From: Chromobacterium aquaticum
Lineage (GTDB): Bacteria; Pseudomonadota; Gammaproteobacteria; Burkholderiales; Chromobacteriaceae
DNA length: 64,000 bases
Direction: 5' to 3'
Assembly: GCF_021129195.1 (NCBI RefSeq)
Contig: NZ_JAJOHW010000035.1
Span: 52,140 to 116,139, forward strand
Positions 38,527 through 47,725 of the stretch are shown here, piece after piece. A program made the position numbers and the translations under genes. Every line of letters starts with the position of its first letter. Position 1 is the first letter of the stretch. The notes under the pieces were generated by a model. That model had not been told where the DNA came from. It saw only the letters and a program-made list of their open reading frames with translations, and did no database searches.

Positions 38527-40287
38527 ATGAAGCATTCTTTGCAAAGCAATTGGGCGATCTATCGTCGCTTGCTGGGGTATTTGGGCCGCTACTGGAAGGT
38601 CTTCCTGATCTCGCTGCTATCGATGACGGTGGCGGCGCTGACCGAGCCGGCCTTCGCTCGACTGATGAAGCCGCTCATCGACAGCGGCTTCGTCAATCGC
38701 GATCCAGAAGCCATCGCCTGGGTGCCCTTGGCCATCATAGGCGTATTCGCGGTGCGTGGCGTCACCAGCTTCATCAATGAATACACCTCCAGCTGGCTGA
38801 CCGGCCACTTGGTGCAGACGCTGCGAGAGCAGATGTTCGCCAAGATGCTGCGCCTGCCGGTGCAGTACTACGCCGACAATCAATCGGGCCGCTTGGTGTC
38901 GCGGGTTTCCTACGATGTCAATCAGGTCACCGAGGCCGGCTTCAGCGTGATCACGGTCACGGTCAAGGATGGCGTCACCGCGGTCAGCCTGCTGGCCTGG
39001 CTGCTGTATATAGACTGGCAGCTGACCTTGATCTGCCTGCTGGTGTTGCCGGTGGTGTCCTTGTGCATGCGGGTGGTGGGCAAGCGCTTGCGCAATCTGT
39101 CGCGCGAGAATCAGCAGAACATGGCCTTGCTGACCCAGGTGCTGGGCGAAGGCATCGATTGTCAGCGCGTGATCAAGGTTTATGGCGGCGAGGCGCGCGA
39201 GAGCCGGCGTTTCCACCAGGCGGCGGCCGCGATTCGGCGCAACGCGGTCAAGCAGAGCGCAGCCACCTCGGCCAATACCGGCCTGACCCAATTGATGATA
39301 GCTTGCGCGCTGGCGGCCATTCTGTATTTCGCCACGCTGCGAGCCCAGGGCGGGGCTTTCACCGCCGGCGATTTCATGTCCTTTCTGACCGCGATGATGC
39401 TGTTGTTCGCACCTGTCAAGCGTATCACCGGCATTGCCCAGGCGATGCAGCGCGGCTTGGCCGCGGCGGAGTCGGTATTTGAATTCCTCGATCTGCCGGA
39501 AGAGCCGGATCATGGTCATACCGCCTTGCCGAGCACACGCGCCAAGCTTTCCCTGTCTCAGGTGGGCTTTCGCTACCCATCGGCGGAGCGCCAGATCTTG
39601 CGCGACATCAATCTGCAGGTGCAGCCTGGAGAGACCGTGGCCTTGGTGGGCTCGTCCGGCAGCGGCAAGACCACGCTGGTCAGCCTGATTCCACGTTTTT
39701 ACGACCCGGATCATGGCGAGATCCGCCTGGATGATGTGCGGCTGCAGGATATTCCCTTGCATGAACTGCGTCGGCATATCGCGTTGGTCAGCCAGGACGT
39801 GGTGCTATTCAACGACAGTGTCGCCGCCAATATTGCCTACGGTGTTGACGAAGTCAGCCGCGAGGCCTTGGTGGAAGCCGCGCGCGCGGCCAATGCGCTG
39901 GAGTTCATCGAGGCGATGCCGGAAGGCTTCGACACCCTGATCGGCGAAAACGGCGTGCGCCTGTCTGGTGGCCAGCGCCAGCGGCTGGCGATCGCCCGCG
40001 CCTTGTTGAAGAACGCGCCGCTGTTGATTCTGGACGAGGCGACATCGGCCTTGGATACCCAATCCGAGCGCCTGGTGCAGAACGCGCTGGAAAACCTGAT
40101 GAAGAACCGCACCACCATCGTGATCGCCCACCGTTTGTCTACGATCGAGAGCGCCGACCGCATCGTGGTGATGCACCAAGGCGAGATCGCCGAAGAGGGC
40201 ACGCATGCGCAGCTGATCGCGCGCGCGGGACTCTACGCCAAGCTGCACAGCTTGCAGTTCAAGGATGAGGATGCGGCGGAGGGCTGA
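38527..40287 (+). CDS. msbA: Lipid A export ABC transporter MsbA
   Basis: The 586-aa half-transporter has six membrane helices (residues 1 to about 310) and an ABC ATPase with Walker A ALVGSSGSGKTTLVSLI, signature LSGGQRQRLAIARALLKNAP, and Walker B LLILDEATSAL. It flips lipid A-core across the inner membrane, fitting its place after the core glycosyltransferase genes. A GCCCGCGCATGCGGGC palindrome lies in the 52-bp gap before it, and a strong terminator follows. Confidence 0.95.
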   Translation: MKHSLQSNWAIYRRLLGYLGRYWKVFLISLLSMTVAALTEPAFARLMKPLIDSGFVNRDPEAIAWVPLAIIGVFAVRGVTSFINEYTSSWLTGHLVQTLREQMFAKMLRLPVQYYADNQSGRLVSRVSYDVNQVTEAGFSVITVTVKDGVTAVSLLAWLLYIDWQLTLICLLVLPVVSLCMRVVGKRLRNLSRENQQNMALLTQVLGEGIDCQRVIKVYGGEARESRRFHQAAAAIRRNAVKQSAATSANTGLTQLMIACALAAILYFATLRAQGGAFTAGDFMSFLTAMMLLFAPVKRITGIAQAMQRGLAAAESVFEFLDLPEEPDHGHTALPSTRAKLSLSQVGFRYPSAERQILRDINLQVQPGETVALVGSSGSGKTTLVSLIPRFYDPDHGEIRLDDVRLQDIPLHELRRHIALVSQDVVLFNDSVAANIAYGVDEVSREALVEAARAANALEFIEAMPEGFDTLIGENGVRLSGGQRQRLAIARALLKNAPLLILDEATSALDTQSERLVQNALENLMKNRTTIVIAHRLSTIESADRIVVMHQGEIAEEGTHAQLIARAGLYAKLHSLQFKDEDAAEG

Positions 40288-40307
40288 GCATTTGCGACGG
40301 CGATAAT

Positions 40308-40339
40308 AAAACGGCCAAGGCACCCGCCTTGGCCGTTTT
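40308..40339. terminator. Bidirectional terminator between msbA and the FimV-like gene
   Basis: A perfect stem of AAAACGGCCAAGGC and GCCTTGGCCGTTTT with a 4-nt loop lies between two convergent genes. A-rich and T-rich flanks on both sides allow it to work in either direction. Confidence 0.85.
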
Positions 40340-40356
40340 GTATTGAGGAATACGGT

Positions 40357-40740
40357 TCAGAGCTTGACTTCGAACAGCGGATCTTGCGGCGCCAGGCGGC
40401 GGCCGTTTTCCTGTATGGTGTGCCAGACCGGCTGGCCTTGGACTTGTGCTTGAACATCGCGCGCCAGCAAGCAGTAGGCCTCGCGGTTGCATTCGCTGGA
40501 ATAGGCCCGCAGCAGCGTGACTTTTGCCGGCAGGTCATCCGGATTGTCGCGCAGCGAGTCTTTCAGCACCCGCACCGCATCGCTGGTGCGGCCATAGGCG
40601 AGAAAGACCTCGGCTTCTCCCACCGGGTCAATGCCGCGCTGACGCGGCTTGGTGTAGCGTAATTTCTTCCATAAGAATCGTAGGGCGTAGTAACTTGCCA
40701 TCAGTCCGAAGCTGGCGGCAAACGCGCTCAACGCAACCAT
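40357..40740 (-). CDS. FimV-related single-TM protein with TPR-like domain
   Basis: The 127-aa protein has one N-terminal transmembrane helix (LSAFAASFGLMASYYALRFLW) and then the FimV-type sequence DPVGEAEVFLAYGRTSDAVRVLKDSL, a TPR-like unit that in FimV precedes the C-terminal domain. Full FimV is a large peptidoglycan-binding scaffold for type IV pili. This one lacks LysM and most repeats. The start at 40740 has GGGGAGA 5 bp upstream. It lies downstream of the pilM-Q/aroKB cluster, so a pilus- or polarity-linked role is possible. Confidence 0.7.
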   Translation of the reverse strand: MVALSAFAASFGLMASYYALRFLWKKLRYTKPRQRGIDPVGEAEVFLAYGRTSDAVRVLKDSLRDNPDDLPAKVTLLRAYSSECNREAYCLLARDVQAQVQGQPVWHTIQENGRRLAPQDPLFEVKL

Positions 40741-40936
40741 GTGGTCTCCCCTTCCGCTTTGCGGCGAATTGATTCCGCCGGCAAACCCCGTCGCGTTGTG
40801 CGCTATGGCCTCAATCACGATGCCGGATATTGCCCGCAGTCGTTCTCATCTCCAGTAGATTCATTATTCTGATGAAGTGGCGCGAGCGGCAATCCGTAAA
40901 AATCCTTATCGAATCTGTACTTATATTGTTTTCGCT

Positions 40937-42016
40937 CTAACAGTTTTCATTCAGTATTTTTTCGAGTATCGCAGAGGACAGGCCTGGCTGGATAGCGGCT
41001 TGGCCCAATTGTTGCAATAGCACAAAGCGGATGGTGCCTGCCTCGACCTTCTTGTCATGGCTCATCAACTCCAGCCAGCGCGCCAGCGGCATGGCCGGGC
41101 TCTTCACCGGCAGGCCCGCCGCGGCGATCAGCGCGCGCACGCGCTCAAGCTCCACCGGCGCGAGCCAGCCCAGCTCGGCGGAGGCGGCGGCTGCCAGCAC
41201 CATGCCGGCGCCGACAGCCTCGCCATGCAACCAGACGCCGTAGCCCAGGCCGGCCTCGATGGCGTGACCGAAGGTGTGGCCGAGGTTGAGCAAGGCGCGC
41301 ACGCCTTGTTCTTTTTCATCCTGGCCGACGATGTCCGCCTTCATTTCGCAGCTGCGCTTGACCGCGTATTGCAGCGCGTCGGGGTCGCGCGCGCGCAACC
41401 GCGGCATATTGTCTTCCAGCCAGCCGAGAAAGGCGGCGTCTCCGAGCAGGCCGTATTTGATCACTTCAGCGAGACCGGCGGACAGTTCACGCTCAGGCAG
41501 GGTATCCAGCAGCGACATATCGGCGATCACCGCTTGTGGCTGATAGAAGGCGCCTATCATATTCTTGCCCTGCGGGTGGTTGATCGCGGTCTTGCCGCCG
41601 ACCGAGGAATCGACTTGCGCCAGCAGGGTGGTGGGGATCTGGATGAAGGGTGCGCCGCGCTGATAGCAGGCGGCGGCGAAGCCGGTCATGTCGCCGATGA
41701 CGCCGCCGCCCAGCGCGATCAGGGTGGTCTTGCGCTCGGCATTGCGCGACAGCAATGCGTCGAAAATCAGATTCAGCGTGTTCCAGTCCTTGTGCCGCTC
41801 TCCGTCCGGCAGCACGATGGAGAAGGATTCTATCTGGTGCTGGGCCAGCGCCTGTTGCAGCCGGGCCAGATACAGCGGCGCCACGGTCTCGTTGCTGACG
41901 ATGGCGACCTTGGGCAAGGGTAGATGCGGTAGCAGCAATTCGACCTGTTCCAGCAAGTCCCGGCCAATGTGAATAGGGTAACGGGTATCAGGCAGGATCA
42001 GGTCTAGGCTTATCAC
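40937..42016 (-). CDS. aroB: 3-dehydroquinate synthase AroB
   Basis: The 359-aa enzyme converts DAHP to 3-dehydroquinate, the second step of the shikimate pathway. It has the NAD and metal-site segments [52 protein letters not shown] and [17 protein letters not shown] with the zinc-binding histidines. It follows aroK by 2 bp, the order usual downstream of pilQ in betaproteobacteria and gammaproteobacteria. Confidence 0.97.
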   Translation of the reverse strand: MISLDLILPDTRYPIHIGRDLLEQVELLLPHLPLPKVAIVSNETVAPLYLARLQQALAQHQIESFSIVLPDGERHKDWNTLNLIFDALLSRNAERKTTLIALGGGVIGDMTGFAAACYQRGAPFIQIPTTLLAQVDSSVGGKTAINHPQGKNMIGAFYQPQAVIADMSLLDTLPERELSAGLAEVIKYGLLGDAAFLGWLEDNMPRLRARDPDALQYAVKRSCEMKADIVGQDEKEQGVRALLNLGHTFGHAIEAGLGYGVWLHGEAVGAGMVLAAAASAELGWLAPVELERVRALIAAAGLPVKSPAMPLARWLELMSHDKKVEAGTIRFVLLQQLGQAAIQPGLSSAILEKILNENC

Positions 42017-42018
42017 AA

Positions 42019-42579
42019 TCAGCTTCCTTGTGCGGGGCGGTGTTTGGGGGGGAGGCCGGCCAGTTGCTCCATTAGGCGCGCAACCAACAGGCTGACATTC
42101 TGTTGCGTGGTGTCGACGACGATGTCGGCCACTTCGCGGTAGAGCGGGTCGCGCTCCTGGAACAGGCTTTCCAGTTTGGCGCGTGGATCGGCGATCTGCA
42201 GCAGTGGGCGGTTTTTGTCGTGCAGGGTGCGGGCCAGCAGATCGTCTATCGTCGCGCGCAGATAGATCACGGTGCCGTGGGCCGACAGGCAGGCGCGGTT
42301 TTGCGGACGGATGATGGCGCCGCCGCCGGTGGCCAGCACGATATTGTCCAGGCGGGCTAGGTCGGCGATGACCGAGGTTTCCCGGTCGCGGAAGCGCAAC
42401 TCGCCTTCGATGTCGAAGATGGTGGCCACGCGCACGCCGGTTCTGGCCTCGATCTCGTGGTCAGAATCGTAAAAGGTTCTGTCGGTGCGACGCGCCAGTG
42501 CGCGGCCCACCGTGGTCTTGCCCGCGCCCATCAAGCCGACCAGAAAAAAATTGCCTGCCAGTTTCTCCATGGCAGGCAT
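42019..42579 (-). CDS. aroK: Shikimate kinase AroK
   Basis: The 186-aa kinase has the P-loop [20 protein letters not shown], the shikimate-binding DHEIEARTG and RFRDRE segments, and the VLATGGGAI motif. It phosphorylates shikimate with ATP in the cytoplasm. Two in-frame ATGs (42579 and 42570) lie inside a perfect 9-bp hairpin, and neither has a clear ribosome site. An intrinsic terminator separates it from pilQ. Confidence 0.95.
   Translation of the reverse strand: MPAMEKLAGNFFLVGLMGAGKTTVGRALARRTDRTFYDSDHEIEARTGVRVATIFDIEGELRFRDRETSVIADLARLDNIVLATGGGAIIRPQNRACLSAHGTVIYLRATIDDLLARTLHDKNRPLLQIADPRAKLESLFQERDPLYREVADIVVDTTQQNVSLLVARLMEQLAGLPPKHRPAQGS
42552..42578 (-). promoter_or_regulatory. 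Hairpin covering the aroK start codons
   Basis: TGCCTGCCA (42552-42560) and TGGCAGGCA (42570-42578) are perfect reverse complements around a 9-nt loop. On the aroK mRNA the stem contains part of the first ATG and borders the second, so it could mask initiation. Confidence 0.4.
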
Positions 42580-42625
42580 TGTAGCCGAGCTTGGCCGCTC
42601 TGTCTTTCGGCGTCGCAGCAGCGTG

Positions 42626-42652
42626 AAAACGGCGGCAGGCGCCGCCGTTTTA
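42626..42652 (-). terminator. Intrinsic terminator at the end of pilQ
   Basis: AAAACGGCGGC and GCCGCCGTTTT form a strong stem with a short loop. The pilQ stop codon lies in its upstream arm and T residues follow on the minus strand. It should limit read-through from the pil operon into aroK. Confidence 0.75.
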
Positions 42653-44773
42653 CTGATTGTTGCCGCTCAGATCATCGACCACCCTGGGGGTGATGAAGAC
42701 CAGCAACTCGGTACGGTTATCGTATTTTTGTGAACTGCGGAACAAGGCGCCCAGGATGGGAATATCACCCAGCAGCGGCACTTTGTTGACGATGTCGCTG
42801 ATCTGTTGCTGGTAGATGCCGCCAATCACTACCGTGCCGCCATTTTCCACCAGTACTTGGGTATTCACCTTCTTGGTGTCCAGCGCCGGTGTGCCACCGA
42901 CGGTCAGCGTGGGGCTGACGCTGTCCTTGTTGACCTTGATGTCCAGCATCACGTGATTGTCCGGTGTGATCTGCGGTTTCACATTCAGGCTGAGCACCGC
43001 TTTTTTGAACGAGGTCGAGGTCGCGCCGCTGGACGAGGCTTCCTGGTAGGGGATCTCGGTGCCTTGTTCTATCGTGGCTTCCTGCCGGTCCGCGGTCATG
43101 ATGCGCGGGCTGGAGATTACCCGTCCCTTGTTCTCGGTCTGCAGCGCCTGTAGTTCGAGGCCGATGATGGCGGACTTGCCCACGCTGTAGAGCGCGGTCA
43201 GTGAGCCGGCGGGGTTGGTGATGGGCAGGTTGACGCCGGGGGCAATGACATAGGGCGTCTGCGTGGCGTTGCCGACGATGCCCATCCTCCCGTTGGCGTT
43301 GGTGATGGCGTTGGTGAGGCCGCCGCCGGAAATGATGCCGCTGCTGGTTACCCGATCGTAGGACAGCTTGACGCCCAGATTGCGGCTCCAGTTGTCGGTG
43401 GCCTCAACGATGCGCGCCTCGATCAGCACCTGTTTCACCGGCACATCGGTCTTGCCTATGATGTCGCGGATCTTGTCTATGGTGCTGCCGGTGTCATTGA
43501 TGATCAGGGTATTGGTTTTGGGGTCGATCAGCGCGCTGCCGCGCTCGGTCAGGATGCTTTCCTTCTTGCCGGTGGTATTCGTGCCGTCCAGCACCTTCTT
43601 GAAGTCCTCGGCAGAGCGGTAGCGCAGCACGAAGGTTTCCGAGCGCACCGGCTCCAGCGTGGCCAGTTGCTGTCTGGCTTCCTGCACTTGCTTGTCGCGC
43701 GCCAGCAATTCCTCGCGCGGCGCGATCTGGATGATGTTGCCGGCGCGACGTTGATCCAGGCCCTTGGTTTGCAGAATCAGGTCCAAGGCCTGGTCCCAGG
43801 GCACGTCCTTCAATCGCAGCGTGATATTGCCGCTCACCGTGTCGCTGGTGACGATATTGAGGCCGGTGAATTCGGCGATCACCTGCAAGACGGTGCGCAC
43901 TTCTATGTTCTGGAAATTCAGCGACAGCTTGTCGCCCTTGTATTGCGGCTTCTGATTGCTGTCGGCGGTGCTGGCGGATTCGGGCGTCGGCCGTCTTACT
44001 TCCACCACCAATTGGCCATCGGTCTGGTAGGAGGAGAAGTCCCAATCGCCCTGGGGCTGAATCTGGATGCGGCTGTTGCCGCCCTGGTTGCGGGCGTCGA
44101 TCTTGGCCACCGGGGTGCCGAAGTCGGCAACATCCAGCCGGCGCTGGTTCTGTCTATCCAGTTGCGCGCCCAGCACGTCGACCAGCAGCTGCTTGCCTTC
44201 ACGGCGGATATCGACCGGGGTGCTGGCGGAGGGCAGCTTGATTTCCACCCGGCCCTCGCCGTTCTTGCCGCGACGGAAGTCCAGCGCCAGGGCCGGAGCA
44301 TTGGCGGCCAGCGGCGGGCTGGGGCGCGCGGCGACTTGGGAGCCGGCGGCGGGTCGCTCCACCGGTGTCGCGGATTGGGCGGCGCTGCCCAGGTTCGGAT
44401 TCAGCGTGACCAGCAGCATATTGCCGGACACGGTGCTGCTGTACAGCGCATTGCGGCTCAGGCTCAGCACCAGCCGCGAGCGGCCGTTGGCCTCCACCGC
44501 CACCGCCGACTTGACCAGTGAGCCGCCCAAGTCCTGTTGCGGCTTGGCCATCTTGACGCTGGCGCCGGCGAAATCGAAGGCGATGCGCGGTGGATTGGCG
44601 ATCGCGAAACTATTGGGCTGAACCGCGGGGCCGTCAAAGTTGATTTTCAGCACTTGCTGATCGCCGTCGCCGTTCGCCAGCTGGATGGCGGTGATCGCCG
44701 GTCCGGCGGCGGCGCAGCTGAACAGCAGGGACAGGCCCAGCCCCGACAACAGTTTGATGGAGTGCTTGCTCAT
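42650..44773 (-). CDS. pilQ: Type IV pilus secretin PilQ
   Basis: The 707-aa outer-membrane protein forms the channel through which pili leave the cell. A signal peptide ([24 protein letters not shown]) is followed by two AMIN domains (about residues 25-260, peptidoglycan-binding), secretin N-domains (about 280-440, including [18 protein letters not shown]) and the secretin channel (about 450-700, [20 protein letters not shown] and [15 protein letters not shown]). The start at 44773 overlaps pilP by 4 bp. Confidence 0.95.
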   Translation of the reverse strand: MSKHSIKLLSGLGLSLLFSCAAAGPAITAIQLANGDGDQQVLKINFDGPAVQPNSFAIANPPRIAFDFAGASVKMAKPQQDLGGSLVKSAVAVEANGRSRLVLSLSRNALYSSTVSGNMLLVTLNPNLGSAAQSATPVERPAAGSQVAARPSPPLAANAPALALDFRRGKNGEGRVEIKLPSASTPVDIRREGKQLLVDVLGAQLDRQNQRRLDVADFGTPVAKIDARNQGGNSRIQIQPQGDWDFSSYQTDGQLVVEVRRPTPESASTADSNQKPQYKGDKLSLNFQNIEVRTVLQVIAEFTGLNIVTSDTVSGNITLRLKDVPWDQALDLILQTKGLDQRRAGNIIQIAPREELLARDKQVQEARQQLATLEPVRSETFVLRYRSAEDFKKVLDGTNTTGKKESILTERGSALIDPKTNTLIINDTGSTIDKIRDIIGKTDVPVKQVLIEARIVEATDNWSRNLGVKLSYDRVTSSGIISGGGLTNAITNANGRMGIVGNATQTPYVIAPGVNLPITNPAGSLTALYSVGKSAIIGLELQALQTENKGRVISSPRIMTADRQEATIEQGTEIPYQEASSSGATSTSFKKAVLSLNVKPQITPDNHVMLDIKVNKDSVSPTLTVGGTPALDTKKVNTQVLVENGGTVVIGGIYQQQISDIVNKVPLLGDIPILGALFRSSQKYDNRTELLVFITPRVVDDLSGNNQ

Positions 44774-45288
44774 TTGTTCTGCCCTTGTTCGTCCAGGTAC
44801 AGGCTGGTGTTGCGCTGCACCCATTCTCCGTTCAAATCTTCCACGGTTTCAGTCAGTTCGATTTCGGTGTCGCCTATCTTCTTGATCCGGCCGAAATTGG
44901 GTCCAACGTAGTTGCCTGCCTGCACCCGGTAGACCGCGCCTTCCGGCGTGCGCACCAGGCCGTAGTTGGTGCCGCTGCGGCGGATGACGCCAACCACCGC
45001 CAGCTTGTCCAGGTCATAGTTTTCCAGCGCCTCGCGCGGCCGTTTCATATCCGGCGCGTTGGCCTGGTTCTGATTCTTGGCCGCGGCCAGTTTTTGCGCG
45101 TTGAACGGGTCGAGCAAGTCGAAAGCCTGGTAGGCGAACGGCTGATAAGACTGCGCCTGCGGTAGCGGCTCGATCTGGCCGCGCAAGCCTTGGGTGCTGG
45201 TTTGCATCCATAATCGCAGGTCGTCGGTATCGCCGCTGCCGCAGGCGGCGAGCAAGAAGGGCAGTACGCAAGCGAGAGTTCTTTTCAT
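44770..45288 (-). CDS. pilP: Type IV pilus assembly lipoprotein PilP
   Basis: The 172-aa lipoprotein has a lipobox signal (MKRTLACVLPFLLAAC). It holds the flexible linker and the HR-domain with LAVVGVIRRSGTNYGLVRTPEGAVYRV that contacts PilQ and PilO/PilN. The start at 45288 begins the lipoprotein signal. An ATG at 45303 would overlap pilO. It sits within the pilMNOPQ operon. Confidence 0.95.
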   Translation of the reverse strand: MKRTLACVLPFLLAACGSGDTDDLRLWMQTSTQGLRGQIEPLPQAQSYQPFAYQAFDLLDPFNAQKLAAAKNQNQANAPDMKRPREALENYDLDKLAVVGVIRRSGTNYGLVRTPEGAVYRVQAGNYVGPNFGRIKKIGDTEIELTETVEDLNGEWVQRNTSLYLDEQGQNK

Positions 45289-45299
45289 GGTGTTGGGAC

Positions 45300-45911
45300 T
45301 CACTTGTGGGCGGCCGCCTGCGCAGACCGCTCTTCGGGCTCCAGCGCGCGGAAGGTTTTGGCGGTGGCATCCATGGTCAGGCGGGCGCCTTTGGTGTCCG
45401 GAGTCAGGCTGATGTCGGAAATGGTGACGATGCGCGACAGCTGCGCCACATCGCTGACGAAGGCGGCGAGGTCGTTATAGCTGCCGGTCAGGCGGATGGT
45501 GATCGGCACTTCCGCCATCTCGGCCGTCTTGATTTCGGGATTGGGCCGGAACAGCTCGAACTGTAGCCCGCGGCCGAGACCGGCCTGGTTGATCTCGGTC
45601 AATAGCGTGTCCATATTCGACTTGGTCGGCAATTGCTTCAACAGCACGCCGAAGGAGGCGTCGATTTCCTTCAATTGCTGCTGCAGCGCGTCCAGGTTGA
45701 CCGCCTGGCGTTTCTTGTCGAGATAGGTCTGCTTGAGCTGCTCCTCCTGCTGCTTGGCGGCGTTGAGCCGGTCCAGTTCGTCTCCCAGCACGAAGAAATA
45801 GCCGAGGCCGATAAAGCAGGCGACCAGTAGCGCCAAGGCGATGGCCTGGCCTTGCGCCGGCCAGTTGGCGATATCCTTGGGGTCCAGCGTGCGCAGTTCG
45901 TCCAGCGTCAT
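45300..45911 (-). CDS. pilO: Type IV pilus inner-membrane protein PilO
   Basis: The 203-aa protein has a short cytoplasmic N-terminus, one transmembrane helix (AIALALLVACFIGLGYFFVL), a coiled coil (DRLNAAKQQEEQLKQTYLDK) and a ferredoxin-like periplasmic domain. It pairs with PilN to form the alignment ring linking PilM to PilP and PilQ. It overlaps pilN by 4 bp. Confidence 0.95.
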   Translation of the reverse strand: MTLDELRTLDPKDIANWPAQGQAIALALLVACFIGLGYFFVLGDELDRLNAAKQQEEQLKQTYLDKKRQAVNLDALQQQLKEIDASFGVLLKQLPTKSNMDTLLTEINQAGLGRGLQFELFRPNPEIKTAEMAEVPITIRLTGSYNDLAAFVSDVAQLSRIVTISDISLTPDTKGARLTMDATAKTFRALEPEERSAQAAAHK

Positions 45912-46498
45912 GGCTTGGCTCCAGGTGTGGCGGCGGGCTGGCCGCTCTTGGCCGGAGCGGGTTCGCGCAGGCTGCTGTTCAGGGTGAATTCGTTGACGCG
46001 CTGATTATTGATGCTGGAGGCTTTCACCTCGATCAACACCGGGGCGTCGAAGACATTGGACTGCGCCAGGCTGCGCATATAGTTGGAGACGCGGGCGCCG
46101 GACAGCGCGTAGCCAGACAGCGTGAACTGGTTGCCGGTCTGCTTGAAGCTTTTCAAGTAGACGCCGTCCGGGGTTTGCCGCACCAGTTGGTCGAACACGT
46201 GCACGCCTTCATTGCGGCCCTGTTCCAGCCTTTCCACCAATTGCTTGCGCGATAGCAGATCATCGCGCTGCTTCTTCAGCGTGCCGATATTCTTGATCTG
46301 ATTGTCCAATTGGGCGATTTCGCCTTGCAGGAAGTCATTGCGCTGCTGCTGATGGGAGAGCCGGCTGCCGATGATCAGGTAGCTGAGCACCACCAGCGCC
46401 AGAGATGCGACCAGGGTTAGGCCCAGCAGCACCTGGAAGCGCAATCTATGCGCGGCTTTCTTTTGTTCGCGGTGCGGAAGCAGGTTGATGCGTATCAT
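45908..46498 (-). CDS. pilN: Type IV pilus inner-membrane protein PilN
   Basis: The 196-aa protein begins MIRINLLPHREQKKAA, the conserved cytoplasmic tail that binds PilM. It continues with a transmembrane helix (LTLVASLALVVLSYLIIGS), a coiled coil and a periplasmic ferredoxin-like domain. It ends with a low-complexity Pro/Ala tail. Its start overlaps the pilM stop by one base. Confidence 0.96.
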   Translation of the reverse strand: MIRINLLPHREQKKAAHRLRFQVLLGLTLVASLALVVLSYLIIGSRLSHQQQRNDFLQGEIAQLDNQIKNIGTLKKQRDDLLSRKQLVERLEQGRNEGVHVFDQLVRQTPDGVYLKSFKQTGNQFTLSGYALSGARVSNYMRSLAQSNVFDAPVLIEVKASSINNQRVNEFTLNSSLREPAPAKSGQPAATPGAKP

Positions 46499-47610
46499 CA
46501 GTCGAACCTCCGCATGGCCAGTCCACAGGCCACCAGCAACGCGGGCGCGTCCATCAGCAACTCCTTCAGGCGGATATTGCCGGACTGCACCATGGTGCTG
46601 AACGGATTGGCTATCATGGTGCTGATCTGGGTGCGGCCGGCGACGGCGTCGTCCAGCCCGGGCAGCATGCTGCAGCCGCCGGCCAGCAGGATGTAGTCGA
46701 CGCGCAGATATTGCGACACGCTGACCGTGGTGTAGAAGAATTGCAGCGCGCGCTGGATTTCCTGGGCCAGGGAGTCGACGAAGGGGTGCATCAGCTCAGA
46801 TTCGTAACCGTCCGGCAGGCTCATGCCGCGCTTGCCGCTTTCAGCCTCTTCGTAGCTGATGCCGTAGCGGCGCTGGATGTCGCGCGTCAATTGCTGGCCG
46901 CCGAACACCTGTTCGCGGTAATAGACCTGCTGATTATTGCGGATGATATTGCAGTGGATGCGGCTGGCGCCGATGTCGAACAAGGCGAAGGTCTGGTTCA
47001 TGCCCTGTTCCGGCAATTGCTGCTCGATCTGCTCGAAGGCGGTCATCATGGCGAAGGATTCGACGTCCACCACTTGGGCGCGCAGGCCGGCCATTTCCAC
47101 CACCGCCACGCGCTCCTCCACTTTTTCCTTGCGGGCGGCGCACAGCAGCACTTCCAGGTCATCTATACTGGCCGGCGCCGGGCCCAGCACCTGATGATCC
47201 AGATTCACTTCTTCCAGCGGGAAGGGAATGCTCTGATTGGCTTCGGCTTCGATCAGTTCGGACAGATTGTCGGTCTGGCTGACCGGCACCAGCAGTTTTT
47301 TGTAAATCGCCATCGAGGTCGGGATGGCGATAGCGACGTGGCGGGTGGGGCTGCCCAAGCGTTTCCAGGCGCGACGCAGGGTTTCGGCAATGCCTTCTAT
47401 CTCCACCAGATTACCGTCGCTGATCGCATCCTTGGGCAAGACTTCGATCACATAGCGCTCGACTTGGCAGTTCTTTCCTGCGCGGGACAGCTCCACCAAT
47501 TTGATCGCGGTGCTGCTGATATCCAGCCCGAGCATGGGAACGTTCTTGGCTTTCCCCAATCCAAGAGGTTCTAGCCAGGACGGGGCGATTTTAAGTTTGT
47601 CGATAAGCAT
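46498..47610 (-). CDS. pilM: Type IV pilus actin-like ATPase PilM
   Basis: The 370-aa cytoplasmic protein has the actin-like fold, with LGLDISSTAIKLVELSRAGK at the N-terminus and LAGGCSMLPGLDDAVAGR near the C-terminus. It binds the PilN tail and couples the cytoplasmic motors to the alignment complex. It is the first gene of pilMNOPQ and is divergent from the PBP1a gene with a 115-bp shared promoter region. Confidence 0.96.
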   Translation of the reverse strand: MLIDKLKIAPSWLEPLGLGKAKNVPMLGLDISSTAIKLVELSRAGKNCQVERYVIEVLPKDAISDGNLVEIEGIAETLRRAWKRLGSPTRHVAIAIPTSMAIYKKLLVPVSQTDNLSELIEAEANQSIPFPLEEVNLDHQVLGPAPASIDDLEVLLCAARKEKVEERVAVVEMAGLRAQVVDVESFAMMTAFEQIEQQLPEQGMNQTFALFDIGASRIHCNIIRNNQQVYYREQVFGGQQLTRDIQRRYGISYEEAESGKRGMSLPDGYESELMHPFVDSLAQEIQRALQFFYTTVSVSQYLRVDYILLAGGCSMLPGLDDAVAGRTQISTMIANPFSTMVQSGNIRLKELLMDAPALLVACGLAMRRFD

Positions 47611-47670
47611 CAGGTGCCTCGATTGGTCCTATGCGACAGTTTTTTGGCGTGTCGCTGCCATTGTTTGTCT

Positions 47671-47697
47671 TGCGCGCTTTCACAAGACGTTATAATC
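47671..47697 (+). promoter_or_regulatory. Candidate sigma70 promoter of the PBP1a gene
   Basis: A perfect -10 TATAAT (47692-47697) lies 28 bp upstream of the ATG. The best -35 candidate is TTGCGC (47671-47676) with a short 15-bp spacer. The -10 is convincing. The -35 is weak. Confidence 0.45.
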
Positions 47698-47725
47698 CGG
47701 TTTCCAGTGAAAGCCCATTGTAAAT

